Shown: piece after piece, positions 1 to 8,349 of the stretch
Position numbering within the stretch: position 1 is the stretch's first letter
How the letters are laid out: each line of letters begins with the position of its first letter
From: Streptomyces sp. RKAG293
Lineage (GTDB): Bacteria; Actinomycetota; Actinomycetes; Streptomycetales; Streptomycetaceae
Assembly (NCBI RefSeq): GCF_023701745.1
Contig: NZ_JAJOZB010000001.1
Span: 186,001 to 250,000, forward strand
DNA: 64,000 nucleotides
Direction of reading: 5' to 3'
Program-made: the position numbers and the translations under genes
The notes under the pieces: model-generated
Seen by the model: the letters and a program-made list of their open reading frames with translations, nothing else
The model's database searches: none
Told to the model about the DNA's origin: nothing

Positions 1-2
1 GC

Positions 3-1049
3 GGCAGCGTGGCCGGCCAGCGGGTCCGGGTCGGCCGGGACGGCCGGGTGCGTCCGCTGAGCGCTGCCGAGGGGCGCAGGGTCGCGAGCCGGCTCATCAC
101 ACAGAACCCGGCGGCCTCGCTGCGGGAGATCGCCGCGCAGGCCGGCATCTCCCCCGGGACGGTCCGCGACGTCCGCGCGCGGCTGGCGCGCGGCGAGGAT
201 CCCGTACCGCGCCGGCAGCAACGACCCCGGCGGCCCCAGGGACCCGTCGTATGCCCCGTACGGTCCCACCCGGCCGGCACCGCACCCCAGGCACCTGTCC
301 TACCCGGGGTGCGTGCCGCCCGCGAGGTGTGTGCGATCCCCATGGCACGTGCCGTGCCCGAGGAAGCCGTACCCGAGATGGCTGCCGTACCCGACCTGCG
401 GATGGTCCCCGAGGCGCGTGCCGTGCCCGGGGTGACTGCCGTACCCGAGGTGCTTGCCGTACCCGACGTGGCTGCCGTACCCGAGGTGCTTGCCGTACGC
501 GACGTGGCTGCCGTGCCTGAGGTGCTTGCCGTGCCCGGGGTGTGCGGCGCAGGTGCGGTGGCTGTTGTCAGTGAGGTGACTGTCGCCGGTGCGACGCCTG
601 CCGCCGGCACGGCCGGTGCCGCCCGCGCGGTGGGGCGGGCCGGCACGGCAGGTGTCGCCCGCGCGGTGGGGCGGGCGGGGCGGGGCGGGTCAGATGTCGC
701 CGGTGTGCGATTTCAGGATGGCCAGTTGGAGTTGCTGGAGCGGGTAGCCCGGGTCGATCCCGATCTCCGCCGCGAGCCGGACCCGCAGGTCGCTGAAGAC
801 CTCCAGCGCCTCCGCGCGGCGTCCGCTCAGCGCCAGGGCCCGCATGTACTGGGCGTGCAGCCCCTCGTGGAGCTGATGCTCGCTGGTGAGCGCGACCAGT
901 TGGGCCGTGACCTCACGGTGCATCCCCTTCCTGATGCGTGCTTCGCTCAGTACGCCGATGGCGCCCAGCCGGGACTCCTCCAGCAGGCGGCGTTTGGCCT
1001 CGATGACCGGGCCGGCCGGCACGTCCGCCAGGGCGTCGCCCCGCCATAG
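3..1049 (+). CDS. StrR-like ParB-family regulator, C-terminal part (cut by window edge)
   Basis: The frame is open from the left edge, so the start lies outside the window. The first 60 residues (SAAEGRRVASRLI, then SLREIAAQAGISPGTVRDVR, then a GEDPVP end) match the helix-turn-helix and linker of the ParB-like pathway regulators known from antibiotic clusters (StrR, NovG type). The N-terminal ParB-like domain would lie off the edge. After about residue 75 the protein becomes low-complexity, with a hexapeptide repeat. The reading frame runs 360 bp into the 3' end of the convergent SARP gene, so the true stop may be earlier if there is a frame error in the repeat. Inferred role: cluster-specific activator. 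Confidence 0.7.
   Translation, partial: GSVAGQRVRVGRDGRVRPLSAAEGRRVASRLITQNPAASLREIAAQAGISPGTVRDVRARLARGEDPVPRRQQRPRRPQGPVVCPVRSHPAGTAPQAPVLPGVRAAREVCAIPMARAVPEEAVPEMAAVPDLRMVPEARAVPGVTAVPEVLAVPDVAAVPEVLAVRDVAAVPEVLAVPGVCGAGAVAVVSEVTVAGATPAAGTAGAARAVGRAGTAGVARAVGRAGRGGSDVAGVRFQDGQLELLERVARVDPDLRREPDPQVAEDLQRLRAASAQRQGPHVLGVQPLVELMLAGERDQLGRDLTVHPLPDACFAQYADGAQPGLLQQAAFGLDDRAGRHVRQGVAPP
351..545 (+). repeat. 18-bp tandem repeat in the regulator's C-terminal tail
   Basis: About eleven imperfect 18-bp units (one shortened to 15 bp) with the consensus gccgtacccgaggtgctt, alternating with a gacgtggct variant. They encode a hexapeptide of the type AVPEVL/AVPDVA. The period is a multiple of three, so the frame survives unit loss or gain. 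Confidence 0.85.
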
Positions 1050-1466
1050 CTCCAGGGCCTGTTCCATGAGCTGGATGCCCGAGCGGTCGTCGCCGGCGGC
1101 GATCGCCTTGCCGCCGCGGTCGGTCAGGCGCTGGAAGTCCAGCCAGTCCACCGGGCCGCACGCGCTGGTGAAGCTGTATCCGCCGGCCCGGGTCACCAGC
1201 GTGTCGCGGGCGATGTCGGCCGACGGTCTGCCGGTGAGCTGCGCGAGGAGCTTGCGGCAGTTGAGGATGTAGGTCTGCAGCGTCCGCAGCCCGGTCGCCG
1301 GTGGCCGCTCGTTCCACAGATCGCGCATCAGCGCGGGCACCGGGACCACCTGGTCGGTGTGCAGCAGCAGCATGGCCAGCACCGTGCGGACCTTCGGGGC
1401 GACCGCGACGTCGGCGGCCGATCCGGCGACCGCGATGCGCAGCGGGCCCAGCACCCCGAATTGCAC
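690..1466 (-). CDS. SARP-family transcriptional activator
   Basis: 258 aa. An OmpR-like winged-helix domain occupies about residues 1-95 (starts QFGVLGPLRI, contains VRTVLAMLLLHTDQVVP and LRTLQTYILNCRKLL). A bacterial transcriptional activation domain follows at about 100-245 (LWRGDALADVPAG, EGLHAQYMRALALSGRRAEAL). This is the small AfsR/SARP architecture that switches on antibiotic clusters. I chose the GTG at 1466 because AAGGAAAG lies 7 bases upstream; an ATG 26 codons earlier has no comparable site and adds residues the family lacks. It is transcribed away from the aldolase operon, with a 593-bp gap that must hold both promoters. It probably activates the operon starting at 2060. Confidence 0.92.
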   Translation of the reverse strand: MQFGVLGPLRIAVAGSAADVAVAPKVRTVLAMLLLHTDQVVPVPALMRDLWNERPPATGLRTLQTYILNCRKLLAQLTGRPSADIARDTLVTRAGGYSFTSACGPVDWLDFQRLTDRGGKAIAAGDDRSGIQLMEQALELWRGDALADVPAGPVIEAKRRLLEESRLGAIGVLSEARIRKGMHREVTAQLVALTSEHQLHEGLHAQYMRALALSGRRAEALEVFSDLRVRLAAEIGIDPGYPLQQLQLAILKSHTGDI

Positions 1467-1700
1467 GGGGCTACTTTCCTTATCCTTCTCATACAAGAAG
1501 CCGCGCTGCGGCAATTTGTCCGTCGGATGCTTGGAAACGTACACAGATACCCCCGTGGGTGTGGACGCCCAGGCCGATCCGGCCGTCCGAAACTCAACGT
1601 GGTTTCAACATACGCATCGAATTCTCGATTCCTAGGGCGAAATTCGGCCATGTATACGTGAGGGAACTCGCGGCGAGGTCGAAGTCCGGTCGCGTGGAAT

Positions 1701-1764
1701 TTCTCTTCAGTTGCACACGGCCGCGGACGGTTCCGCGCACCGGTAATTCTCTTCAGTTGCACAC
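1701..1764 (+). promoter_or_regulatory. Pair of 18-bp direct repeats in the divergent control region
   Basis: The sequence ttctcttcagttgcacac occurs at 1701-1718 and again, identical, at 1747-1764, a 46-bp centre-to-centre spacing. It lies in the 593-bp gap between the SARP start and the griI-like gene and is the only obvious repeat there. Direct repeats are typical of SARP binding, although SARP half-sites are usually 11 or 22 bp apart, so another regulator (for example the ParB-like protein) is also possible. The rest of the gap shows no gene. Confidence 0.5.
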
Positions 1765-2059
1765 CGGTTGCCCACCGGGGGGCGTGTCGAATTTTTACTA
1801 TACGTTTCCCGTGGGGGATGGTAGCGCAGTTCCTCCGCCCCCACGGGGGTTCAGGAATTTCGCCTTCCGGGCTGCTCCGGGCGGCGCTCCGGCGTCCTGG
1901 TCTGGTGTTTGAACGTTTGTCGGGCGTTTCTTGTACAGCGCTTGCGAGGCTTCGGAACGTGCCGGGGGGAGAAATCGCTCCGCGGTGTGAGCGGATGAGT
2001 TACGCCGTTGCGGCCCATTCGTCCTGCAGGACCCCCGAGCTCCCGACAAGGAGTGCCTG

Positions 2060-2887
2060 ATGGTGCGATCCGCTCTTCCCGGTACCTCATTGCGATTGGC
2101 CAGACTGTCCGGACACGGGGATGGCCGCCTCCTCCTCGTTCCCCTCGATCATTCCGTTTCCGACGGGCCGATCGCCACGCCCGGCGGATTCGACAACCTG
2201 GTGCGTGACATCGTCGCCGGCGGGGCGGACGGAATCGTGGTGCACAAAGGGCGGGCCCGGCAGATCGACCCCCAGCTGCTGGCGTCGTGTTCGCTGCTGG
2301 TGCACCTGAGCGCCAGTACCGCCCACGGCCCGGACACCGATGCCAAGGTTCTGGTCGGCGACGTCGAGGAGGCGTTGCGGCTGGGGGCGGACGCGGTGAG
2401 CGTCCACGTCAACATCGGGTCCGTCACCGAGGGCGCCCAGCTCGCCGACCTGGGGGCGGTGGCGGCCGCGTGCGGCCGGTGGGGCATGCCGCTGCTCGCG
2501 ATGATCTACCCGCGCGGGCCGCGGATCACCGCACCCATCGCGCCGCAGCTGGTGGCGCATGTGGCGAACATCGCCGCGGACCTGGGCGCGGACCTGGTCA
2601 AGACGGTGTTCGCCGGATCCGTCGAACAGATGGCCGAGGCGGTTGCGGCCTGCCCGGTCCCGGTGCTGGTCGCCGGCGGCCCGGACACCCGCCAGAGCCT
2701 TCCCGACTTCGCCCGCACCGCGCTGGGGGCCGGCTGCCAGGGCCTGGCCGTGGGACGGCGGATCTTCACCGCCCCCTCGCCCGCGCAGGCGGTGCGCGAA
2801 CTCGCCGACATCCTCCACCCCCCGCTGACCGCGACGCTCCCCCTCCCTCTTCCCCTCCCGTCCTCACGATTGACAGGTGTGCTGTGA
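2060..2887 (+). CDS. griI: GriI-type 2-amino-4,5-dihydroxy-6-oxo-7-(phosphooxy)heptanoate synthase (class I aldolase)
   Basis: 275 aa, DeoC/FbaB/LacD aldolase family. Known reaction in grixazone biosynthesis (GriI): condensation of aspartate semialdehyde with a C3 ketose phosphate to give a C7 amino sugar acid. Visible family landmarks are LLVPLDHSVSDGP near residue 25, GGADGIVVHKG, the barrel segment DAVSVHVNIGS, the Schiff-base lysine region ADLVKTVF, PVLVAGG and GCQGLAVGRRIF. ATG 2060 is preceded by AAGGAG. The stop overlaps the start of the next gene (GTGA), so the two are translationally coupled. The last 20 residues are a proline/leucine-rich tail that the family does not need. First gene of the rightward operon. 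Confidence 0.93.
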   Translation: MVRSALPGTSLRLARLSGHGDGRLLLVPLDHSVSDGPIATPGGFDNLVRDIVAGGADGIVVHKGRARQIDPQLLASCSLLVHLSASTAHGPDTDAKVLVGDVEEALRLGADAVSVHVNIGSVTEGAQLADLGAVAAACGRWGMPLLAMIYPRGPRITAPIAPQLVAHVANIAADLGADLVKTVFAGSVEQMAEAVAACPVPVLVAGGPDTRQSLPDFARTALGAGCQGLAVGRRIFTAPSPAQAVRELADILHPPLTATLPLPLPLPSSRLTGVL

Positions 2888-3987
2888 AGCTCAGTTGGAT
2901 CGACATCCGCACCGTCGGCTCCGCGAAGCAGGCCATCCTCCAGGAGGCGCTGCACGCCCGGGTGGACGGCATCGTGGCCGACCGGCCCGACGACCTCGCC
3001 GGCCTGCCGCCCACCGTCCAGAAGATTCTCTTCCCGCAGGGCGGGGCGCTGCCCGAGGACTTCGGCGCCGCCGACATCGTCGTGGTCGACCCGGCCAAGC
3101 ACGGCGAGCCCGCCGAACTGGCCGCCCGCCACCCCCAGATCGAGTTCGGGCGCTTCGTGGAGATCACCGACGCGGCCACGCTGGAGGACGCCTGCCGCAG
3201 CGGGCGCACCGAGAAGTGGAGCGTGCTGCTGTTCCGGGACCCGACGAAGATCCCGCTGGAGATCGTGATCGCGGCCGCCGCGGCGGCCGAGGGCAGCCTG
3301 ATCACCGTCGCGGCGGACGCCGAGGAGGCGGCGATCATCTTCGGGGTGCTGGAACTCGGCTCGGACGGGGTGATGATGGCACCGTCCCGGGTCGGGGATG
3401 CCACCGCGCTCAAGGCCGCGGCCCGCACCACCGTCCCCGACCTGGACCTCGTCGAGCTGGAGATCACCGCGACCGCGCATGTGGGGATGGGCGAGCGGGC
3501 CTGCGTGGACACCGCCACCTACTTCCGCCAGGACGAGGGCATCCTGGTCGGCTCGCACTCCAAGGGCATGATCCTGTGCGTCAGCGAGACGCACCCGCTG
3601 CCCTACATGCCCACCCGCCCGTTCCGCGTCAACGCCGGCGCCATCCACTCCTACACGCTGGCCGCCGACGAACGCACCAGCTACCTCAGCGAGCTGAAGG
3701 CCGGCAGCAAGGTCACCGCCGTCGACATCCACGGCAGGACCCGGCTGGTGACCGTGGGCCGCGTCAAGATCGAGACACGCCCGCTGCTGTCCGTCGACGC
3801 CGTCGCACCCGACGGCCGCACGGCCAACCTGATCCTGCAGGACGACTGGCACGTGCGGGTCCTGGGCCCCGGCGGCACCGTCCTGAACAGCACCGAACTC
3901 AAGCCCGGCGACAAGGTACTGGGCTACCTGCCGCTGCAGGACCGCCATGTCGGCTACCCCATCAACGAGTTCTGCCTCGAGAAGTGA
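2884..3987 (+). CDS. griH: GriH-type 3-dehydroquinate synthase II, forms 3-amino-4-hydroxybenzoate
   Basis: 367 aa, 3-dehydroquinate synthase II family (archaeal AroB' type). GriH converts the GriI product to 3-amino-4-hydroxybenzoic acid without the shikimate pathway. Landmarks are MKLSWIDIR-type start (here VKLSWIDIR), FVEITDAATLEDAC, WSVLLFRDPTKIPLEIVIAA, GSDGVMMAPSR, GILVGSHSKGMILCVSETH, RPFRVNAGAIHSYTL and a C-terminal LKPGDKVLGY. The length fits the family. Start GTG 2884 overlaps the previous stop by 3 bases. The adjacent GriI/GriH pair is diagnostic of 3,4-AHBA clusters (grixazone, cremeomycin, manumycin-type starter units). Confidence 0.94.
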   Translation: MKLSWIDIRTVGSAKQAILQEALHARVDGIVADRPDDLAGLPPTVQKILFPQGGALPEDFGAADIVVVDPAKHGEPAELAARHPQIEFGRFVEITDAATLEDACRSGRTEKWSVLLFRDPTKIPLEIVIAAAAAAEGSLITVAADAEEAAIIFGVLELGSDGVMMAPSRVGDATALKAAARTTVPDLDLVELEITATAHVGMGERACVDTATYFRQDEGILVGSHSKGMILCVSETHPLPYMPTRPFRVNAGAIHSYTLAADERTSYLSELKAGSKVTAVDIHGRTRLVTVGRVKIETRPLLSVDAVAPDGRTANLILQDDWHVRVLGPGGTVLNSTELKPGDKVLGYLPLQDRHVGYPINEFCLEK

Positions 3988-4060
3988 TCCCCCGCGGTCC
4001 GGGGCCGGGGGCAAGCCCGCCCCGCCCCGGACCGCGCCCGGCCCGAAGGGAGGACGCCCC

Positions 4061-4368
4061 GTGAGCGCGACCCAGTTCACCGTCCGCGTGGATACCCCCG
4101 TGAGCCCGCACCGGTTCACCGTCCGGGTGGATGCCCCCGTGAGCGCGACCCCGTTCACCGTCCGGGTGGATACCCCCATGAACGCGACCCCGTTCACCGT
4201 CCGCGGGATGCCTCATGAGCGCGCACCGGTTCACCGTCCGCGGGGATGCCCCGTAAACGCGCACCGGTTCACCGTCCGCGGGGTCGGCGCCGTGAGCGCG
4301 CACCGGTTCACCGTCCGGGTGGATGCCCCCGTGAGCGCGACCCCGTTCACCGTCCGCGGGGATGCCTC
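4061..4368 (+). repeat. Eight tandem copies of the 5' end of the next gene
   Basis: Units start at 4061, 4100, 4139, 4178, 4215, 4253, 4292 and 4331, with lengths 39, 39, 39, 37, 38, 39, 39 and 38 bp. The ninth copy is the real start of the creE-like gene at 4369. Each unit begins with GTG, ATG or GTA followed by agcgcg or close, and contains ttcaccgtc. Unit 1 alone has an upstream ribosome site. This is not a CRISPR array, as there are no spacers. Confidence 0.97.
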
Positions 4369-4372
4369 ATGA
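4061..4372 (+). CDS. Repeat-built leader ORF coupled to the creE-like gene
   Basis: 103 codons, starting at a GTG with a strong ribosome site (GGGAGG, 6 bases upstream) and ending in TGA that overlaps the next ATG (ATGA at 4369-4372). Its protein is a run of 13-residue units such as VSATPFTVRVDTP and VSAHRFTVRVDAP, each a copy of the first codons of the downstream gene. One unit is read in a different frame (4215-4252) and a compensating indel restores the frame, so the ORF reaches the coupled stop intact. No family is recognised. The product may have no function of its own; translation through it could deliver ribosomes to the creE-like start, which has no better site. Confidence 0.6.
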   Translation: MSATQFTVRVDTPVSPHRFTVRVDAPVSATPFTVRVDTPMNATPFTVRGMPHERAPVHRPRGCPVNAHRFTVRGVGAVSAHRFTVRVDAPVSATPFTVRGDAS

Positions 4373-6563
4373 GCGCGCACCGGTTCACCGTCTGCGTGGT
4401 CGGCGCCGGACCACGCGGCCTGTCCGTACTGGAACGGCTGTGCGCCAACGAGCGGGCATCGGCCGCGAAGACGGCGCTGAGCGTGCACGTCGTCGACCCG
4501 GCCCGGCCCGGCGCCGGCCAGGTCTGGCGCACCGACCAGCCCCGTGACCTGCTGATGAACACCGTCGCCTCGCAGGTCACCCTCTACACCGACGACTCCG
4601 TGGAGATGGCCGGGCCGGTCACCACCGGCCCCAGCCTCCTGGACTGGGCCCGCCGCCTGGCCGCCCTGGACCGCCTGCAGGAGATCCAGGGCGGGTACGA
4701 CGACCGCACGCTGGCCGAGGCCCGCGCCCTGGGCGCCGACTCCTACCCCACCCGCGCCCTGTACGGGTGCTACCTCGAGGACGCGTTCCGCCGGGTGGTG
4801 GCCGCCGCGCCCGCGCACCTGAGCGTGACCGTGCACCGCTCGCGCGCGGTGGCCCTGGACGACGTCGGCGGCGAGCACGGCGGTCTGCAGCAGCTGACGC
4901 TGGCCGACGGCACCCGCCTGCCGCACTGCGACGCGGTCGTGCTGACCCTCGGCCATCTGCGCTCCACGCGAACCGAGGCCATCGCCCGGCAGGCGGAGCA
5001 GCTGCGGCTGACGCACCTGGCGCCGGCCAACCCCGCCGACGTCGACCTGTCCGTGCTGGCCCCCGGTCAGCCGGTGCTGCTGCGCGGTCTGGGGCTGAAC
5101 TTCTTCGATTACATGGCGCTGCTGACCACCGGCCGCGGCGGGGTCTTCGAAGACCACCGCACCCACCTGCGCTACCGGCCCTCCGGCCGCGAACCGCACC
5201 TGATCGCGGGCTCGCGCCGCGGCGTGCCCTACCACGCGCGCGGCCAGAACCAGAAAGGTGTCACCGGCCGCCACACCCCCCGGCTGCTGACCCCGCACAG
5301 GATCGGGGAGCTGACGTGGCGTCACCAGCACGAGGACCGGCTGGAGTTCCTCGCGAGCCTGTGGCCGCTGATCGCCCAGGAGGTGGAGAGCGTCTACTAC
5401 GAGACGCTCCTTCGCGCCCAGGGCCGCACCGCGCACGCCGCCGGCCTGGTCACCGCCTACCTGCGGGCCGCCGACGGACCCGAGCGCTGCGCGGTCCTGG
5501 ACCGGTTCGCCGTCGCACCCCGCGACCGCTGGAGCTGGGAGAGCATCGCCCACCCTTCGGCACCGACACCTTCAGCGGCCCCGCCGCGTTCCGCGAGCGC
5601 CTGTTGGCCCACCTGGCCGACGACATCCGCCGGGCGCGGGCCGGCAACGTGCGCGACCCGCACAAGGCGGCGCTGGACGTGCTGCGTGACCTGCGCAACG
5701 AGATCCGGCTCGTGGTGGACCACGCCGGCCTGGACGGCGACTCCCACCGCGACGAACTCGACGGCTGGTACACCGGCCTCAACGCGTTTGTGTCGATCGG
5801 GCCGCCCGTCTCCCGCATCGAGGAGATGACCGCCCTGATCGACGCCGGCGTCCTCGACATCGTCGGCAGCAACATCCGCGTCACCCTCGACCCCACCGGG
5901 CCCGCGTTCCTCGCCCACTCCCCCGCCGTGCCCGGCGCCGTCCACCGGGCCACCGCCCTGATCGAGGCCCGCCTCCCGGAACCCGACCTGCGCCACACCG
6001 CCGACCCGTTGCTGCGGCACCTGCTGGCCACCGGACAGTGCCGGCCCTTCCGCATCCCCGCCGCCTGCGGGCGCCTCTACGAAACCGGCGGCCTGGACGT
6101 CACCCGCCGCCCCTACCGGCTCGTCGACGCCCAAGGCCGCCCGCATCCGCGGCGCTTCGCGTTCGGCGTGCCCACCGAAGCCGTCCACTGGGCCACCGCC
6201 GCGGGCGTGCGCCCCGGCGTCAACTCCGTCACCCTCGGCGACTCCGACGCCGTCGCCCGCGCCGTGCTGGCCCTGTCCCCGGCCCGCCCCACACCCACGA
6301 CCACGACCCGCTGCCCGACCACGCTCCCGCGAACGGACGGCGCACCAACCACGCTCCTGCGGACGGCCAACTCACCGAACACGCTCCCGCGGAGGGACGG
6401 CGCACCGACCACGCTCCCGCGAACGGCCGGCTCAGCGACGGCGCTCCCGCGGAGGGACGGCTCAGCGACCACGCCTCCGCGAACGGACGGCGCACCGACC
6501 ATGCTCCTGCGGAGGGACAGCTCACCGAGAGCACTCCCGCGGACGGACGGCTCACCGAGGTGA
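4369..6563 (+). CDS. creE: CreE-like FAD-dependent N-oxygenase (aspartate to nitrosuccinate), one frameshift
   Basis: A two-domain FAD/NAD(P)-binding protein (NAD_binding_9 type), about 731 aa once corrected. The N-terminus is a dinucleotide fold FTVCVVGAGPRGLSVLERL; further landmarks are DLLMNTVASQVTLYTD, PTRALYGCYLEDAF, LRGLGLNFFDYMALLTTGRGG and a C-terminal FAFGVPTEAVHWATAAG. CreE of cremeomycin oxidises L-aspartate to nitrosuccinate; family membership and position before a CreD-like lyase support the same role. The frame breaks at the CCC run 5553-5555 (HPFGTDTFSG is regained with one extra C), so this is either a mutation or a sequencing error. The last 80 residues are a 10-residue tandem repeat. 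The stop lies 4 bases before the next ATG. Confidence 0.82.
6321..6560 (+). repeat. Eight 30-bp tandem repeats at the 3' end of the creE-like gene
   Basis: Exact 30-bp register from 6321 to 6560, each unit close to acgctcccgcgaacggacgg plus a variable 10 bases (gcgcaccaac or ctcaccgag). They encode 10-residue units of the type TTLPRTDGAP. The array ends at the base before the TGA stop at 6561, and the last unit's GAGG serves as ribosome site for the next gene. Confidence 0.96.
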
Positions 6564-6567
6564 CGAC

Positions 6568-8334
6568 ATGACCCGGCACCCGCACCCTCGACCACCGGCG
6601 GCGCCCACCGGGCCGGACACCCCGCAACCCGCATCCGGGACGGCAGCCGCGCCGGGTGCCGCGCCGAGCACGGCAGACGGCCGCAAGGCCGCGCCCGGAT
6701 CGGGGGCGGCGTCCGGAGCAGTGGCCGCAACGGGGGCGGTGCCGGCAACGGCAGCCGCGGCGGGTGCCGCGCCGAGCACGGCAGACGGCCGCAAGGCCGC
6801 GCCCGGATCGGGGGCGGCGTCCGGGGTGGTGGCCGGGGCCGTGTCCGCAGCAGCGCCTGCGGCGGCGTTGGTCGTAGGGTCGGGGCAGGTGGCGCCCGTG
6901 GCGGCGGCGGACCCCGGAGAGCCGCCGGGGTTGGATGCGGGGTTGCTGTCTCCCGTCCGGGCGGGCACTCCCGCCGAGGCCGCGGTGTGCGACACCGCCT
7001 GGCTGCAGGCGATGCTCGACGCCGAAGCCGCCCTCGCCCGCGCCCAGGCCACCACCGGCACCCTGCCCGCGACAGCGGCGAAGACCATCACCGACGTCGC
7101 GCACGCCGACCGCTTCGACCTGACCGCCCTGGCCCGCGGCTCCCGGCTCAGCGCCAACCCCGTCGTGGGGCTGGTCAACGCACTGACCGCGCTGGTCGCC
7201 GCGCAGGACCCCGCCGCGGCCGAGTACGTCCACCACGGCTCCACCAGTCAGGACATCCTCGACACCGCGGCCATGCTCGTCGCCGACCGCACCCTGCGGA
7301 TCATCCGCGGCGACCTCACCCGCGTCATCGACGCCCTGACCGCCCTGGCCCGCGAACACCGCGACACCCCCATGGCCGGGCGCACCCTGGCCCTGCACGC
7401 CGCACCCACCACCTTCGGCCTCAAAGCCGCCGGCTGGCGCCACCTGGTCAGCGATGCCCGGCTGCGCGTGGACCGGCTCCTCGACGGCAACCTGCCCTTC
7501 AGCCTCGGCGGCGCGGCCGGGACCCTGGCCGGATACCTTCCGCCCGGCCCCCGCCCCGCACCCGACGACCCGCTCAACCAGCTGGACCGGCTGGCCGACG
7601 CGTACGCCGGGGAGACCGGCCTGGCCCGGCCCGTCCTGCCCTGGCACACCCTGCGCACCCCCCTCGCCGACCTCGCCGCGGCCCTGGCCTTCACCACCGG
7701 CTCCCTCGGCAAGATCGCCATCGACGTGCAGGGCCTGACCAGGACCGAGGTGGCCGAGGTCACCGAACCCGCCGCCGCCGGGCGCGGCGCCTCCTCCGCG
7801 ATGCCCCACAAACGCAACCCGGTCCTGGCGACGTTGATCCGCTCCGCGGCCCTGCAGGTCCCGGTGATCGCGGCCGGCCTGACCCAGTGCCTGGTCTCGG
7901 AGGACGAACGCTCCGCCGGGGCCTGGCACGCCGAATGGGCCCTGCTGCGCGAATGCCTGAGACTGGCCGGCGGAGCCGCGCACACCGCCGCCGAACTCAC
8001 CGCGGGCCTGGTCGTCGACCCCGCCCGCATGCACACCAACCTGCACCTGACCGGCGGCCGGATCGTTTCGGAACGCCTGACCCGGACCCTGGCCCCACAC
8101 CTGGGCGCCCGCACCGCGAAGGACCTCATCACCCGGGCCTGCCACACCGCCGAGAGCACCGGTACTCCGTTGGGCGCGATCCTGGCCGGCGCCCCCGAAC
8201 TCCACGGCCTGCTCGACGCCGCCGACCTCGCGGACCTCCTCGACCCCACCACCTACACCGGAGCCGCCGCCGCCCTGGTCGACGCCGCCCTCACCACCCC
8301 ACCCCCGCGCCCCGTCACCGGACCCACGCCCTGA
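6568..8334 (+). CDS. creD: CreD-like nitrosuccinate lyase (aspartase/fumarase superfamily)
   Basis: 588 aa. The first 115 residues are an Ala/Gly/Pro-rich extension not found in the superfamily. The catalytic core then starts at LLSPVRAGTPAEAAV. Conserved superfamily segments are visible: VHHGSTSQDILDTA, the LALHAAPTTFGLKAAGW region, and the catalytic loop GASSAMPHKRNPVLATL. The nearest classical relatives are 3-carboxymuconate cycloisomerase and adenylosuccinate lyase; next to a CreE-like gene the better call is nitrosuccinate lyase, releasing nitrous acid and fumarate. ATG 6568 has GAGG 7 bases upstream. Starts inside the extension are possible but have weaker sites. Confidence 0.85.
   Translation: MTRHPHPRPPAAPTGPDTPQPASGTAAAPGAAPSTADGRKAAPGSGAASGAVAATGAVPATAAAAGAAPSTADGRKAAPGSGAASGVVAGAVSAAAPAAALVVGSGQVAPVAAADPGEPPGLDAGLLSPVRAGTPAEAAVCDTAWLQAMLDAEAALARAQATTGTLPATAAKTITDVAHADRFDLTALARGSRLSANPVVGLVNALTALVAAQDPAAAEYVHHGSTSQDILDTAAMLVADRTLRIIRGDLTRVIDALTALAREHRDTPMAGRTLALHAAPTTFGLKAAGWRHLVSDARLRVDRLLDGNLPFSLGGAAGTLAGYLPPGPRPAPDDPLNQLDRLADAYAGETGLARPVLPWHTLRTPLADLAAALAFTTGSLGKIAIDVQGLTRTEVAEVTEPAAAGRGASSAMPHKRNPVLATLIRSAALQVPVIAAGLTQCLVSEDERSAGAWHAEWALLRECLRLAGGAAHTAAELTAGLVVDPARMHTNLHLTGGRIVSERLTRTLAPHLGARTAKDLITRACHTAESTGTPLGAILAGAPELHGLLDAADLADLLDPTTYTGAAAALVDAALTTPPPRPVTGPTP
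6640..6825 (+). repeat. 78-bp direct duplication in the N-terminal extension of the lyase
   Basis: Positions 6640-6717 recur at 6748-6825 with only a few changes, a 108-bp (36-codon) offset. Both copies contain gccgagcacggcagacggcc. The in-frame duplication explains much of the unusual N-terminal extension. Confidence 0.92.
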
Positions 8335-8349
8335 GGGGAATCTGCCGCC

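Noticed and set aside
2287..3987. Long overlapping frames antisense and in other phases across griI/griH
   Set aside because: They are shadows of the two well-matched genes; their residues are Arg/Pro/Gly-rich.
4061..4368. CRISPR-like array
   Set aside because: Units are adjacent with no unique spacers and are copies of a gene start.
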